Positions 62,937-64,000 of a DNA stretch of 64,000 nucleotides are shown piece after piece. The stretch's first letter is position 1; every line of letters begins with the position of its first letter. Origin of the DNA: Micromonospora sp. NBC_01796 (GTDB lineage Bacteria > Actinomycetota > Actinomycetes > Mycobacteriales > Micromonosporaceae); the NCBI RefSeq assembly GCF_035917455.1, contig NZ_CP109078.1, forward strand, positions 1,364,001 to 1,428,000, read 5' to 3'. Under the pieces are notes generated by a model. The model saw only the letters and a list, made by a program, of their open reading frames with translations. It did not search any database and was not told the DNA's origin. A program made the position numbers and the translations under genes.

Positions 62937-63869
62937 TCAGGCCAGCGTGCGGTGTTGGGCCGGGCTGAGTCCGCGTACGCGCTTGAAGGCGGAGCTGAGC
63001 GCGAACGGGCTGCCGTAACCGACCCGCCGGGCCACCGCGGCGACCGTCGCGTCCGGTTCCCGCAGCAGGTCGGCGGCGAGGGCGAGCCGCCAGTTGGTCA
63101 GGTACGCCATCGGCGGCTCACCGACCAGTTCGGTGAACCGGCGGGCCAGGGCCGCTCGGGAGACCCCGGTACGCGCCGCCAGCGTGGCCACCGTCCACGG
63201 CTGCGCCGGTTGGTCGTGGAGCAGCCGCAACGCGGGCCCCACCACCGGGTCGCCGTGCGCCCGGTAGCCGGCCGGGGCCGCCGCCTCCGGCCGGGAGAAC
63301 CAGGCCCGGAGTACGGCGATGAGCAGCAGGTCGAGCAGCCGGTCGAGGACCACCTCCTGGCCCGGCTCCTCCCTGGTCATCTCCTCCGCGAGCAGCCCGA
63401 CCAGCGGACTGTTCCACGCCTCGCCCGGAAGCACGAGCAGTGGCGGCAGGACCCGCAGGAGCCGTTGGCTGACCTCACCCTCGACCTGGTACGTGCCGCT
63501 GAGCAGCACCGCCGTTCCGTCGACCCGCTCGCCCCAGGTCCGTACGCCGAGGTCCATCACCTCGCACAGCTCGTCACCGGCCGGTGTGGTGCTGAGCTCG
63601 CCGGGATGGATCACCGCCTGCGGCGGGGTCGCCGGATCGTCCGCCACGGTGTACGCCTCCGGTCCGCGCGCGATCGCCACGTCACCGGGGCGCAGCCGTA
63701 CCGGCTCGCCGCCGTCCGGCAGCACCCACGCCTCGCCGCGCACCATCGACATCAGGGTGAGCGGTGCGTGGTCCTCGATCCGTACCGACCAGGGTGGGTC
63801 GAACACCGAGCGGATCAGGAACGCGCCGCGCGCCCTCGGCCCGTCCAGCAGCCCCGCGAGTGGATCCAT
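62937..63869 (-). CDS. AraC-family transcriptional regulator
   Basis: A 310-residue regulator: a cupin-type N-terminal sensor (about 15-180; 'LRPGDVAIARGPEAYTVADD') and a C-terminal double helix-turn-helix (about 210-305; 'WTVATLAARTGVSRAALARR', 'VAAVARRVGYGSPFALSSAF', KRVRGLSPAQHR). The match is to the subgroup that controls a divergent oxidoreductase gene, and an NAD(P)-binding gene does start 81 bp away on the other strand. Confidence 0.94.
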   Translation of the reverse strand: MDPLAGLLDGPRARGAFLIRSVFDPPWSVRIEDHAPLTLMSMVRGEAWVLPDGGEPVRLRPGDVAIARGPEAYTVADDPATPPQAVIHPGELSTTPAGDELCEVMDLGVRTWGERVDGTAVLLSGTYQVEGEVSQRLLRVLPPLLVLPGEAWNSPLVGLLAEEMTREEPGQEVVLDRLLDLLLIAVLRAWFSRPEAAAPAGYRAHGDPVVGPALRLLHDQPAQPWTVATLAARTGVSRAALARRFTELVGEPPMAYLTNWRLALAADLLREPDATVAAVARRVGYGSPFALSSAFKRVRGLSPAQHRTLA

Positions 63870-63950
63870 GCGCCCAAGGTTAGACGCCGGCGCATGCGGT
63901 CGAGTGTCTCGACGATTCCCGCCGGCAGCCGCCCGGACTTGACTGGTGGC

Positions 63951-64000
63951 ATGACAGCGAACACGTTTGACGCACCGATCCTGGTGCTCGGCGGCACCGG
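63951..64000 (+). CDS. NAD(P)-binding (NmrA/SDR-like) protein, first codons only
   Basis: Only 16 full codons are inside the window: MTANTFDAPILVLGGT plus part of a Gly codon. A hydrophobic strand ending in GGTG right after the N-terminus is the Rossmann opening of NmrA-type or extended SDR proteins. Divergent from the AraC regulator, which probably controls it. Confidence 0.6.
   Translation, partial: MTANTFDAPILVLGGT

Overview
The window looks like chromosomal DNA from a very high-GC actinomycete, most likely a Micromonosporaceae (Micromonospora-like) genome. The signs are about 70 percent or more GC with G/C-ending codons, frequent GTG starts with GGAGG-type ribosome sites, GatCAB, an IscS/MnmA pair, EtfAB, many secreted and lipid-anchored enzymes, two GGDEF-EAL proteins and a GAF-ANTAR pair. 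I found about 58 protein genes and no rRNA, tRNA, CRISPR array, integrase, transposase or plasmid functions. The family assignment rests on gene content and style, not on a search.

Layout. 1-5.0 kb: start of an acyl-CoA-dehydrogenase-like flavoprotein, a membrane PAS-GGDEF-EAL protein, a PH-domain membrane protein and a 2-hydroxyacid dehydrogenase. 5.0-10.1 kb: a GT-C-type membrane protein, a lipoprotein PQQ-type sugar dehydrogenase and a membrane metallophosphoesterase. 10.1-18.2 kb: core genes gatCAB, a second GGDEF-EAL protein and ligA. 18.2-22.1 kb: a membrane-anchored PemK/MazF-like protein, a barstar-like protein, a GNAT acetyltransferase, an ADP-ribosylglycohydrolase and a VOC protein. 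22.2-29.1 kb: a core-type methionine synthase, mnmA and a cysteine desulfurase, then etfBA, a small unknown protein and a GNAT protein. 29.1-32 kb: small membrane proteins and a DUF6020-like membrane protein. 32-40.2 kb: two ThDP-dependent decarboxylase/synthase enzymes, an enoyl-CoA hydratase, and a PrsW-type protease gene pair flanked by two DUF6232-like paralogs. 40.5-45.7 kb: a helical unknown protein, a polysaccharide deacetylase, YccF, ribokinase, an LLM flavin oxidoreductase and a lactonase-like MBL hydrolase. 45.8-56.1 kb: a secreted GH5 cellulase, ABC transporter genes, a dual-domain wall hydrolase, a ROK regulator divergent from a NagZ-like GH3 enzyme, and a PAP2 phosphatase. 56.3-60.3 kb: a secreted sugar dehydrogenase and two related secreted FG-GAP/Ig-like proteins. 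61.4-64 kb: a GAF-ANTAR pair and an AraC regulator divergent from an NAD(P)-binding protein.

How genes work together. GatC, GatA and GatB form one amidotransferase. The desulfurase supplies sulfur to MnmA for tRNA thiolation. EtfA and EtfB form the electron carrier used by acyl-CoA dehydrogenases such as the one at the left edge. The stretch 50.7-56.1 kb reads as peptidoglycan turnover and recycling (wall hydrolase, NagZ-like enzyme, ROK regulator, PAP2), though a shared role is inferred from position.

The most unusual feature is a set of long intergenic hairpins: 9921-9982, 10033-10090, 22129-22199, 37851-37927, 44632-44692 and 45722-45771. They fall into at least three sequence types. Two copies of one type differ by three compensated base-pair changes. 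One hairpin sits in a divergent gap, where a terminator makes no sense. Most sit where a C-rich, G-poor flank switches to a G-rich flank whatever the direction of the neighbouring genes, and two are read through by the metallophosphoesterase reading frame.
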